Below, piece after piece: positions 1 to 5,811 of a stretch of DNA of 7,203 nt. The stretch comes from Acidimicrobiia bacterium. GTDB taxonomy: Bacteria > Actinomycetota > Acidimicrobiia > Acidimicrobiales > Acidimicrobilacustridaceae. The position numbers and the translations under genes are program-made. The number at the start of each line of letters is the position of its first letter. The first letter of the stretch is position 1. The notes under the pieces were generated by a model. It saw nothing but the letters and a program-made list of their open reading frames with translations, was not told where the DNA came from and did no database searches. Location of the stretch: NCBI GenBank assembly GCA_016462055.1, contig JAEMTX010000008.1:17912-25114 (forward strand), written 5' to 3'.

Positions 1-178
1 GCGAGGGCTTTGGCAATGACCACCCGTCCCCGGGCAGTGACCGAAGAGGCCGAAGGATTGACTATGAGCAGCAGCTTCACAAGGTCTTGGACCGTAGCGG
101 AGGCCCGAAGGTGACGTCGTGGCCCGTCTCCTCAAAGAACGTTGTCGTGTGATTTGGCCCCGACCCCATTCTGCGGGC

Positions 179-182
179 AGGA
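179..182 (+). promoter_or_regulatory. Ribosome binding site deciding the etfB start
   Basis: AGGA lies 8 bases before the ATG at 191. This supports the ATG at 191 over the in-frame GTG at 119, which would add 24 residues that do not resemble the EtfB N-terminus; EtfB proteins normally begin directly with the beta strand seen here as MNVVVCVKQ. Confidence 0.6.
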
Positions 183-190
183 TTCGAACC

Positions 191-973
191 ATGAACGTTG
201 TCGTTTGTGTCAAACAGATCCCGGACCCGGCTGATCCCGGAGCGTTGGATCCCACTACTAAAACCCTGAAGCGAGACGGCAAGCTCATCCTCGACGAATC
301 TGATTCGTACGGTGTTGAGATGGCGCTGCAACTTGTGACTACTGCCGGTGGCGGTGAAGTCACGCTCGTTTCTATGGCTCCTAATGGTGAAGTGTCTGGT
401 CTTCGTACGGCGCTGGCCATGGGTGCGGCCAAGGCCATTCTCGTCAGTGACGGTGCACTCGCTGGTAGCGATGCACTCACCACTGCCAAGGTGCTCGCCA
501 AAGCCATTCAGCGTGTCGAAGGTGCAGACCTTGTTCTCACTGCGACCGAATCAAGTGACGGTTACACCGGCACGGTTCCCGAGCAGATCGCTGGTCTGCT
601 CGACCTTCCGTCGGTCACCTTCGCCAAGTCGATCAGTGTTGAAGGCAGCACGGTCAAGATCCAGCGTCAGACCGAAGCCGGTTACGACGATGTCGAATGC
701 CCGCTTCCTGCGCTTGTGTCGGTGACTGCTGGTGTTGTGGAACCTCGCTACCCGTCCTTCAAGGGCATCATGGCGGCGAAGTCCAAGCCGGTCGACACGC
801 TCACCGTTGCCGACCTTGGTCTCGACGCCAGTCAGGTCGGTTGGGCCGGTGCTGGTCAACAGATCGTGTCCATTGCCCAAGCCCCCGCCCGCGAGGCTGG
901 TGAAGTCTTCGAGGATGACGGCACCGCCGTTGAGAAGATCATCGCCTTCCTTGACGATCTCAAGGTTCTCTAG
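191..973 (+). CDS. etfB: Electron transfer flavoprotein subunit beta
   Basis: This is the small subunit of the heterodimeric electron transfer flavoprotein, a cytosolic carrier that accepts electrons from acyl-CoA and related dehydrogenases and passes them on, usually to ETF:quinone oxidoreductase. The product is 260 residues, the usual family length. Visible family marks are the N-terminal MNVVVCVKQIPDP (1-13), the nucleotide-loop region around SSDGYTGTVPEQIAGLL (121-137), which in the family binds the structural AMP, and RYPSFKGIMAAKSKP (186-200), which matches the conserved segment containing the loop that docks on partner dehydrogenases. It is followed after 12 bases by etfA, so the two are surely co-transcribed. 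I chose the ATG at 191 because a good AGGA precedes it and the family N-terminus starts there; a GTG at 119 in the same frame is the alternative. No FixC or FixX gene is nearby, which favours a conventional rather than bifurcating ETF, although this window alone cannot settle it. Confidence 0.96.
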   Translation: MNVVVCVKQIPDPADPGALDPTTKTLKRDGKLILDESDSYGVEMALQLVTTAGGGEVTLVSMAPNGEVSGLRTALAMGAAKAILVSDGALAGSDALTTAKVLAKAIQRVEGADLVLTATESSDGYTGTVPEQIAGLLDLPSVTFAKSISVEGSTVKIQRQTEAGYDDVECPLPALVSVTAGVVEPRYPSFKGIMAAKSKPVDTLTVADLGLDASQVGWAGAGQQIVSIAQAPAREAGEVFEDDGTAVEKIIAFLDDLKVL

Positions 974-977
974 GAGG
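972..977 (+). promoter_or_regulatory. Strong ribosome binding site of etfA
   Basis: AGGAGG starts inside the etfB stop codon (971-973) and stands 8 bases before the etfA ATG at 986. It is a near-ideal Shine-Dalgarno sequence and the strongest in the window. Its overlap with the etfB stop fits translational coupling that keeps the two ETF subunits at equal levels. Confidence 0.8.
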
Positions 978-985
978 AATTAATC

Positions 986-1954
986 ATGGCTCTTTCGAAG
1001 ATTTGGGTGCTCGCCGAAGCAACTGACGGCAAAGTCACCACCACCACACTTGAACTACTCACCAAGGCTCGTTCACTCGCCGACACGGTCGAAGCGATTT
1101 ACTCCGGTGGCGACGCCGACGCGGTTGCTGGCCAACTCGGTGAGTACGGAGCGTCAAAGGTCTACACAACTGGCGATCTTGCTGGTGCACTCCCGGGCGT
1201 TCCGGTCTCAGGTGCAATCGCTGCATTGGTCGATGGCGGCAACGCCCCCGACGCGATCATCGCGGCCACGTCCTATTACGGCCGTGACATCTCTGGTCGA
1301 CTTTCGGTAAAGCTCGACCGCACGGTCATCACGAACAACACCGACCTTGAGGTCGACGGGTCAAGCCTCGTAACGACTGAGCCCGTGTTTGGTGGAACTA
1401 CGGACGTGAAGACAACCTTCACCGCTGCTGGCCCCCACCTTGTGCTGGTGCGTCCGAAGTCGTTTGTTGCCGAGTCCGCTGGTGGCGGTGCTGCCGCAGT
1501 CGAGACCATCGCCGTTCCCGACGGTGGCAAGAGCGCTGGAGCAAAGGTCATCACTCGTCACGTTGAAGAGCGTGAAGGCCCGTCGCTCGACGAAGCCGCC
1601 GTCGTCGTTTCTGGCGGCCGTGGTTTGGGCGAGCAAGAAAAGTACGCCCTTATCGAAGAGTTGGCCAAGCTTCTCGCCGCCGCCCCTGGTGCATCACGCG
1701 CCATCGTCGATGCTGGTTGGGTTCCCTACAGCTACCAGGTTGGACAGACCGGCAAGGTCGTTAAGCCAACGGTGTACATCGCTGCCGGTATTTCCGGTGC
1801 GACTCAGCACATGGTTGGCATGAAGGGTTCTAAGAACATCATCGCCATCAACAAAGATGCCGAAGCGCCGATCTTTGCGGTCAGCGACCTCGGAATCGTC
1901 GGCGATGTTCACAAGGTTCTGCCGCAACTCATCGAGGCCCTTAAGGCTCGCTGA
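986..1954 (+). CDS. etfA: Electron transfer flavoprotein subunit alpha
   Basis: This is the FAD-carrying large subunit of ETF; with EtfB it forms the soluble shuttle between dehydrogenases and the respiratory chain. The 322-residue length is typical. The N-terminal half (about 1-190) is the variable alpha/beta domain, here beginning MALSKIWVLAEATDG. The C-terminal half is the conserved FAD domain: GGRGLGE (210-216), GASRAIVDAGW (235-245) with the family arginine at 238, QVGQTGK (251-257), GISGATQH (268-275), INKDAEAPIF (288-297) and DLGIVGD (301-307). All are intact, so the protein should bind FAD normally. It lies 12 bases downstream of etfB behind a strong ribosome binding site and is followed by a hairpin terminator, making a two-gene operon. 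An acyl-CoA dehydrogenase about 3.9 kb downstream is a possible electron donor. The family assignment is certain; bifurcating or not cannot be decided here. Confidence 0.97.
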   Translation: MALSKIWVLAEATDGKVTTTTLELLTKARSLADTVEAIYSGGDADAVAGQLGEYGASKVYTTGDLAGALPGVPVSGAIAALVDGGNAPDAIIAATSYYGRDISGRLSVKLDRTVITNNTDLEVDGSSLVTTEPVFGGTTDVKTTFTAAGPHLVLVRPKSFVAESAGGGAAAVETIAVPDGGKSAGAKVITRHVEEREGPSLDEAAVVVSGGRGLGEQEKYALIEELAKLLAAAPGASRAIVDAGWVPYSYQVGQTGKVVKPTVYIAAGISGATQHMVGMKGSKNIIAINKDAEAPIFAVSDLGIVGDVHKVLPQLIEALKAR

Positions 1955-1974
1955 TCTTCAACTCTGCAGTGTTC

Positions 1975-2003
1975 AAACGCCCCGGTCAATGGCCGGGGCG
2001 TTT
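1975..2003 (+). terminator. Perfect 11-bp hairpin, probable bidirectional terminator
   Basis: AAACGCCCCGG (1975-1985) pairs perfectly with CCGGGGCGTTT (1993-2003) across a 7-base loop. The arms carry A on the 5' side and T on the 3' side, so the hairpin looks the same from both strands. It sits 20 bases after the etfA stop and 40 bases beyond the stop of the facing minus-strand operon, where it can end transcription from both sides. The T-tract is short (three T), as is common in high-GC actinobacteria, so efficiency is uncertain. Confidence 0.8.
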
Positions 2004-2043
2004 ATCGTTACCGACGGTGTCATAGAACGGCGACTGACGTGGT

Positions 2044-2763
2044 TTAGATCAACGGCCACGGGTAGCGGTGGCCACTTTCGTCGATGGGAAGTACTCCTTC
2101 GCGAACAAGAGCGCGCGCTCGACCGAGGATGGCATCTTGTTCGAACGTCCCGAGAAGTTCGGCAACGGAGCGGGGAAGTCCTGCGTCGATCATTTCCTGA
2201 AGGTCGCGGAGTAGGTTTTCATCGATTTCCTCTCCGCCGAAATCCCAGATGACGGTTCGCAGTTTGAATTCAGCGTGGAACGACAGGCCATTATCGATTC
2301 CCCAAATGTGGCCATCGGAATCGATCAAACAATGGCCACCTTTGCGGTCGGTGTTGTTGCACACGAAATCGAACGCAGCCATGCGCTGCAATTGGTCATG
2401 GGTTGCTTCGTCTTCAAGCATTGTGAAGTAGTGCTGCTCAAAGTCGGCATCGATGAATCGCTGTACTGAACCAGTCCCATGTGGTGCGTCGTTGCGAGCA
2501 ATGGTAAACGGAACGACATTCCAGCCCAGAGCGTCGCTGAGTTCGTAGGCAGCAACTTCGCGCTTCCAAAGTCCGTCAGGGAAATCCCATAGCGGGCGTT
2601 CGCCGATGTGGGGTTTGTAGATCACGCGAGCAGAGTGCTCTCCTAAGGTTGCCTCTGCGAGGAACGTTGCGTTCGAACTCCACGGCATTTTCCCGATGAG
2701 TTCGATCTCGCCGCCCGCAACGATTTTGTTGAGATCCTCGCTGGTTAGTTCAGTCGAGGACAT
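2044..2763 (-). CDS. SCO1664-family protein, PI3/PI4-kinase-like fold
   Basis: This is an actinobacterial conserved protein of unknown function, 239 residues from the chosen ATG at 2763. From memory it matches the family named after Streptomyces SCO1664 (TIGR03843), related to the PI3/PI4-kinase superfamily. Visible marks are VIYKP (48-52) with a candidate ATP-binding lysine at 50, the conserved GERPLWDFPDG (54-64), KREVAAYELSDALGW (67-81) with a likely partner glutamate at 69, the catalytic-loop-like NNTDRKGGH (136-144), and IDNGLSFH (156-163) in the place of the metal-binding Asp-x-Gly, followed by KLRTVIWDF. It overlaps the upstream DUF3090 gene by 19 bases and is the last gene of a three-gene operon headed by a histidine phosphatase. 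An upstream in-frame ATG at 2796 would add 11 residues and enlarge the overlap to 52 bases; neither start has a clear ribosome binding site. Kinase activity is inferred from fold similarity only, and I know of no substrate. Confidence 0.88.
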   Translation of the reverse strand: MSSTELTSEDLNKIVAGGEIELIGKMPWSSNATFLAEATLGEHSARVIYKPHIGERPLWDFPDGLWKREVAAYELSDALGWNVVPFTIARNDAPHGTGSVQRFIDADFEQHYFTMLEDEATHDQLQRMAAFDFVCNNTDRKGGHCLIDSDGHIWGIDNGLSFHAEFKLRTVIWDFGGEEIDENLLRDLQEMIDAGLPRSVAELLGTFEQDAILGRARALVREGVLPIDESGHRYPWPLI

Positions 2764-3260
2764 GGGTGGCCACCCGGATCCATCGGTCGACCGCATAGCC
2801 GGCAGGCGGGGCGACCGGCTCGAACAATGTCATTGCCAATGACGATAAACGCCGCGACCTGCGCGCGAGTAATACGGATGCGAGCAGTGGCCGGATCAAA
2901 ATCGAAATCCTCGGTGAAGTCGTCGTCTTCACCATTGATGTCGGGCATTTCTTCAGCCACGATCATGAGTCGGTCGTCGTCTTCTTCGTACGCGACGGCG
3001 AGCCCTCCAACAATCCATTGCATCTCTTCCGGATTTACCGCAGAGATGGGGGCGATGAATTGACCGGGATGGATTGCTGGAAGGTCGGTGAGAATCCCCT
3101 CGAGGTATTCACAAAGAGCAGCGACTTGTTGCTTTTCCATCTTGAACGAAACAATTCGACCACCATCTCGAACCTGGATGAAGAAGGTGCGCCGTCCCGG
3201 ATCACCAAAGACACCCGGAACGATGCTGTCTGGTTCGGTGAATTCCCAAGACTCACTCAT
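2745..3260 (-). CDS. DUF3090-family protein with C-terminal zinc ribbon
   Basis: The 171-residue product belongs, as I recognise it, to the actinobacterial DUF3090 family (TIGR03847; Rv2134c in Mycobacterium tuberculosis), which has no established function. The N-terminal part (FTEPDSIVPGVFGDPGRRTF, 7-26) and the following strand-rich region are family-typical, including FFIQVRDGGRIVSFKMEKQQ (26-45). An acidic stretch occupies about 103-122. The tail has Cys153-x2-Cys156 and His165-x-Cys167 in the pattern CRLCGRPMDPGGHPCPR, a probable single zinc-binding site. Its ATG overlaps the stop of the phosphatase gene by four bases (ATGA, 3257-3260), and its 3' end overlaps the kinase-like gene, so translation of all three is likely coupled. 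No Shine-Dalgarno sequence precedes the start, which fits coupling. It may be an adaptor or scaffold for the enzymes on either side; that is inference from gene order alone. Confidence 0.9.
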   Translation of the reverse strand: MSESWEFTEPDSIVPGVFGDPGRRTFFIQVRDGGRIVSFKMEKQQVAALCEYLEGILTDLPAIHPGQFIAPISAVNPEEMQWIVGGLAVAYEEDDDRLMIVAEEMPDINGEDDDFTEDFDFDPATARIRITRAQVAAFIVIGNDIVRAGRPACRLCGRPMDPGGHPCPRLN

Positions 3261-3904
3261 GACAGTCCGAGTTTCGAAAGGTCGTCACCGGTTGAGTTCA
3301 CGCTAAGGACCGCAGGGCCAGAGGCTGAATAGAGAATGGCCGAGATCGAACATGGTGAAACAACGATTCGCTGAAAGAGGTCGAGGTGAGTGCCGAGCGC
3401 TTGTGCGACGGCTGCCTTGATCGGGTCAGCATGCGAAACGGCCACGATGGTCTGGCCCGGATGTTTCGCTACGAGCGCGTCGAGCGCGCCGACCATTCGC
3501 GTTTGCATCTCGGCAAACGATTCGCCATTCGGGAATCGGAAGCCGCTTGGATAGCGCTGCACGGTGTTCCACTCGGGCAGCTTGCGAAGTGCGTCGAGTT
3601 TCTTGCCGGTCCAGTCGCCGAAATCGCATTCGAGCAGACCGCGATCGATCTGCACTTTGAGTTTTCGTTCACGGGCGATCGGCTTGGCAGTTTCGCGAGT
3701 GCGTTCGAGGGGCGATGCGTAGATCGCGGCAACCTTTGTGAGTTTGCTGATCCGGCTCGCTGCCGCCTCAGCCTGGGCGACTCCGCTCTCGGCGAGGTGA
3801 AGGCCTCGGGCGCGTCCTGGAAGGGTGGATCCGGTCGTAGGCGTTTGGCCGTGTCGGACCAGAAGGACGAGCGTCGGAGCGGGGGCAGATTTCGTGCGGG
3901 CCAT
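3257..3904 (-). CDS. Histidine phosphatase (phosphoglycerate mutase-like), MSMEG_4193 type
   Basis: The 215-residue product is a branch-1 histidine phosphatase superfamily member. Catalytic residues are in place: the RHG motif at 17-19 with His18 as the phospho-accepting histidine, Arg17, Arg68 in SPLERTRETA (64-73), Glu92 in LLECDFGDW (90-98) as the likely proton donor, and the second histidine His158 in VAVSHADPIKAAV (154-166). I believe it belongs to the actinobacterial MSMEG_4193 group (TIGR03848; Rv2135c in M. tuberculosis), annotated as a probable phosphomutase or phosphatase; the physiological substrate is not known to me. It is the first gene of the overlapping operon with the DUF3090 and kinase-like genes. 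The ATG at 3904 has AGGA ten bases upstream as a weak ribosome binding site, and a TAGGAT hexamer close upstream may instead be a -10 element. The residues before the RHG motif (1-10) are low in conservation. Confidence 0.93.
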   Translation of the reverse strand: MARTKSAPAPTLVLLVRHGQTPTTGSTLPGRARGLHLAESGVAQAEAAASRISKLTKVAAIYASPLERTRETAKPIARERKLKVQIDRGLLECDFGDWTGKKLDALRKLPEWNTVQRYPSGFRFPNGESFAEMQTRMVGALDALVAKHPGQTIVAVSHADPIKAAVAQALGTHLDLFQRIVVSPCSISAILYSASGPAVLSVNSTGDDLSKLGLS

Positions 3905-3913
3905 GGGACTCAG

Positions 3914-3919
3914 ATCCTA
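3914..3919 (-). promoter_or_regulatory. Candidate -10 element (TAGGAT) of the phosphatase operon
   Basis: On the minus strand TAGGAT matches the actinobacterial -10 pattern TAnnnT and ends 9 bases before the ATG at 3904. Transcription would then begin within about three bases of the start codon, giving a nearly leaderless mRNA. No recognisable -35 lies at the usual distance. The same bases contain AGGA and could simply be a ribosome binding site. Confidence 0.3.
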
Positions 3920-4042
3920 CCGAGCGACTCTCGTTAACGGATCGGTCGGGCGGGTCTGGACTGTTGATGTCGGGAACGATGAGGTCACCGACTACGGTGG
4001 CGACCGCCTGCCGCCGCCCCCGGTCGATGCGGCATCGAATTC

Positions 4043-4537
4043 ATGAGGATGGTCAGCACAATGATGGGACGACGAGTAGGCGCAGGTGTTCTGGCTCTTG
4101 CCCTGGTGTGCATGATCGGCCTTAGTGGCTGTGACCAAAACAACACGCCGAAGGAATACAACACTCTCACGCAGCAAAACTTCGTGGAACTGTGCACCAA
4201 CAATTACTACAAGTCGACCGGCGAGATCACGGTTATCGATGCGTCGAATGCGTCGAATGCGTCGACACTCGATCCGGCATTGTCTTCGACCGACTCGACG
4301 ATCAAGTCCGACGTCACCGCAACGAGTCAATCTGACTGTCTCTGCATGTACTCGGTGTACGTCAACAACATGTCGATTGCTGATTTCACTTCGCTCAATC
4401 GTGATTTGAAGTCAGATCCGGAGAAGGCGTGGGCTGCGGTGTCTGCTGACATCAAGAATGCAGTCAGTAAGTGTGCGTCAGGAGCCGGTGCCTCAACAAC
4501 GGCTGCTCCGTCAACGTCGACGACGACTGCAGGCTGA
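4043..4537 (+). CDS. Secreted lipoprotein of unknown function
   Basis: I do not recognise a family for this 164-residue product. Its N-terminus is a clear type II signal peptide: basic region with Arg10-Arg11, hydrophobic core GAGVLALALVCMIGL (13-27), and lipobox LSGC with the lipidated cysteine at 30, so it should be anchored to the outer face of the cytoplasmic membrane. The mature part begins DQNNTPKEY and has four more cysteines (51, 99, 101, 144), including a Cys-x-Cys, which could form disulfides. Residues 66-75 (DASNASNAST) come from a 9-base tandem repeat. The tail (about 145-164) is a Ser/Thr/Ala-rich low-complexity stretch. Start choice is uncertain: GAGGA at 4045-4049 stands 11 bases before the ATG at 4061, so translation may begin at 4061 or 4064; all keep the signal peptide. 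The gene diverges from the phosphatase operon and meets the FrhB-like gene tail to tail with 12 bases between stops. Its role cannot be inferred from context. Confidence 0.82.
   Translation: MRMVSTMMGRRVGAGVLALALVCMIGLSGCDQNNTPKEYNTLTQQNFVELCTNNYYKSTGEITVIDASNASNASTLDPALSSTDSTIKSDVTATSQSDCLCMYSVYVNNMSIADFTSLNRDLKSDPEKAWAAVSADIKNAVSKCASGAGASTTAAPSTSTTTAG
4239..4265 (+). repeat. Three tandem copies of a 9-base unit
   Basis: ATGCGTCGA occurs three times without a mismatch (4239-4247, 4248-4256, 4257-4265). The unit is a multiple of three, so copy-number change adds or removes an Asn-Ala-Ser tripeptide in the lipoprotein without shifting the frame. It probably arose by slippage in a tolerant surface segment. 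Confidence 0.9.
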
Positions 4538-4549
4538 TCGTTCGCAGCG

Positions 4550-5722
4550 TTACTTAGCTGCCGACTTCTTCTTTTCGGGAAGTCCGAGGCGAACAACTGG
4601 TTCGGCCCATTGTGGCCAGCGAGCGCGACTTTTCTCAGCGAGTTTGCGCATCAGAGCGATTGCGCCGGGATCATCGTCGCCAGGCCTCGCTTCGATCGAA
4701 CCGTCAGCGATCATCCGTTGCATGATTTCGCGGCCCAGTTCGGTGCGAACGATGGTGAGTGTCCAGTCGTTGTCTTTGCCAATACCACCGGTTGAAATGT
4801 CGGCATGTTCGGCAGCGAAATCGGGACAGTGAGTGCACCCTTCACGCGTCCAGTCGTGACATTCCTTGAGGTTGACCTCGTGGTAACTGCCATCACGAGT
4901 CCAGAGTTGGAAGACGCCCTTGATGTTCATCTTCGTGATTTCGGCTTTCGGAATGCGGTACTTCGCTTCGAAAAGTTCCTCGAAGATCGCATCGTCGAAT
5001 GTCTTCGAACACAGAAGCCCAATGTTGAACACGATCGGCTTTGAGATTTTTCCGATTTTCCGGTTCCACATGACGGGGGCAATTGATGACTGGCAACTCA
5101 TTCCGACAAGAGCGAGACGGCTAAGGCCGCGTTCTATCGCTTCGTCGATCGCAAGAGTGTTGGCGGAATAGGTGTAGCGACTGCCAGCGCCGGCGAGAAC
5201 TTCTTCGCGATTGGTAGCAACACCAGGTATTGCTTTCCAGGTCGCGGCGTCGCCACCTTCGAGATACGACGTGAGTGCACCATCGATGTAGTCGTTGTCG
5301 AGCGCCCAGATGAGGAGGGCAGAAACTAAGCCGCCGTCCTGGCCCATGCGATGGACCATGTCGTCTGAGGCGCGAGTTAAGAGAATATCTGAGTAGATGC
5401 CGGCAACTTCATCCTCGGTTCGATCTCGGCCGAAGAGATGCTCATTGGCCTCCGGTTCCCACGAGCGGAATCGAGGGCATGCTCGGGTGCAACTCGTGCA
5501 ACCCTTTTGACCGTGACCGCAATCGGTCGGACCGAGTTCGTCTTCGATATGGAACGGCTTGTAGCCGCCGGCTTCGTGGTTGTAGCCGATGACATCGTGC
5601 GGACAAGCAATGACGCAGCCGGCACAGCCGGTGCACAGGCCCGAGGTGATGACCTCGTCAAAGAGTTCCTTCCACTGGAACGTCCAACGCTCGGCTTTGG
5701 CAGGTGTTTCTGTGGTGCTCAT
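4550..5722 (-). CDS. FrhB-type iron-sulfur flavoprotein (coenzyme F420 hydrogenase/dehydrogenase beta subunit family)
   Basis: The 390-residue product has the layout of the FrhB/FpoF/HCAR family. Two ferredoxin-like [4Fe-4S] motifs come first: Cys30, 33, 36 and 40 followed by Pro, and Cys68, 75, 78 and 82 followed by Pro. Next is the family N-terminal FAD-domain signature GQDGGLVSALLIWALDNDYIDG (127-148), then GSRYTYSAN (180-188). The C-terminal domain has LVGMSCQ (205-211; GTPCQ in many relatives), IGLLCS (234-239), and CTHCPDFAAEHADISTGGIG (296-315) with a third cysteine at 288. Family members transfer electrons between F420H2, ferredoxin and other acceptors; plant and cyanobacterial relatives reduce chlorophyll intermediates. 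No hydrogenase or other partner subunit is nearby. The gene is divergent from an acyl-CoA dehydrogenase. The product ends in the lysine-rich tail EKKKSAAK. I see no good ribosome binding site at the start, but a TAnnnT hexamer lies just upstream. The family is well supported; F420 use and the true substrate are inference. Confidence 0.9.
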   Translation of the reverse strand: MSTTETPAKAERWTFQWKELFDEVITSGLCTGCAGCVIACPHDVIGYNHEAGGYKPFHIEDELGPTDCGHGQKGCTSCTRACPRFRSWEPEANEHLFGRDRTEDEVAGIYSDILLTRASDDMVHRMGQDGGLVSALLIWALDNDYIDGALTSYLEGGDAATWKAIPGVATNREEVLAGAGSRYTYSANTLAIDEAIERGLSRLALVGMSCQSSIAPVMWNRKIGKISKPIVFNIGLLCSKTFDDAIFEELFEAKYRIPKAEITKMNIKGVFQLWTRDGSYHEVNLKECHDWTREGCTHCPDFAAEHADISTGGIGKDNDWTLTIVRTELGREIMQRMIADGSIEARPGDDDPGAIALMRKLAEKSRARWPQWAEPVVRLGLPEKKKSAAK

Positions 5723-5730
5723 AGAGGGCG

Positions 5731-5736
5731 AATCTA
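5731..5736 (-). promoter_or_regulatory. Candidate -10 element (TAGATT) of the FrhB-like gene
   Basis: On the minus strand TAGATT fits TAnnnT and ends 8 bases before the ATG at 5722, the spacing expected for leaderless or near-leaderless transcription in actinobacteria. The gene lacks a well-placed Shine-Dalgarno sequence (the nearest purine run, GAGGGG, lies about 14 bases from the ATG), which makes this reading more attractive. No -35 is evident. Confidence 0.35.
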
Positions 5737-5811
5737 CCCCTCAGAGCGCGGATTGATGATCTCCGGTGAAACGATTGGACGACCCGGGCTGGTGTCGGAA
5801 GACTGTCGCCC

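Noticed and set aside
58..86. TTGACT at 58-63 as a -35 element for etfBA
   Set aside because: At 17-base spacing the downstream hexamer is AAGGTC, which does not resemble a -10.
1..190. Frames open from the window start to stops at 112-114 and 150-152 that might be the 3' end of an upstream gene
   Set aside because: Both translations are short and Arg/Ser-rich with no family resemblance, and two competing frames are open; I cannot tell a real gene end from chance in GC-rich DNA.
119..190. N-terminal extension of EtfB from GTG 119
   Set aside because: The extra 24 residues do not match the family, whose proteins start at the first beta strand, and the ATG at 191 has its own AGGA.
551..880. 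109-codon minus-strand open frame inside etfB
   Set aside because: Antisense shadow of a certain gene; low-complexity, unrecognisable translation.
3386..3937. 183-codon plus-strand open frame opposite the phosphatase
   Set aside because: It is antisense to a gene with complete catalytic motifs, and its translation shows no recognisable domain; a shadow from GC-rich codon use.
4563..4584. GACTTC...GAAGTC inverted repeat near the end of the FrhB-like gene
   Set aside because: A 6-bp stem with a 10-base loop inside coding sequence for the lysine-rich tail, and no T-run following on either strand.
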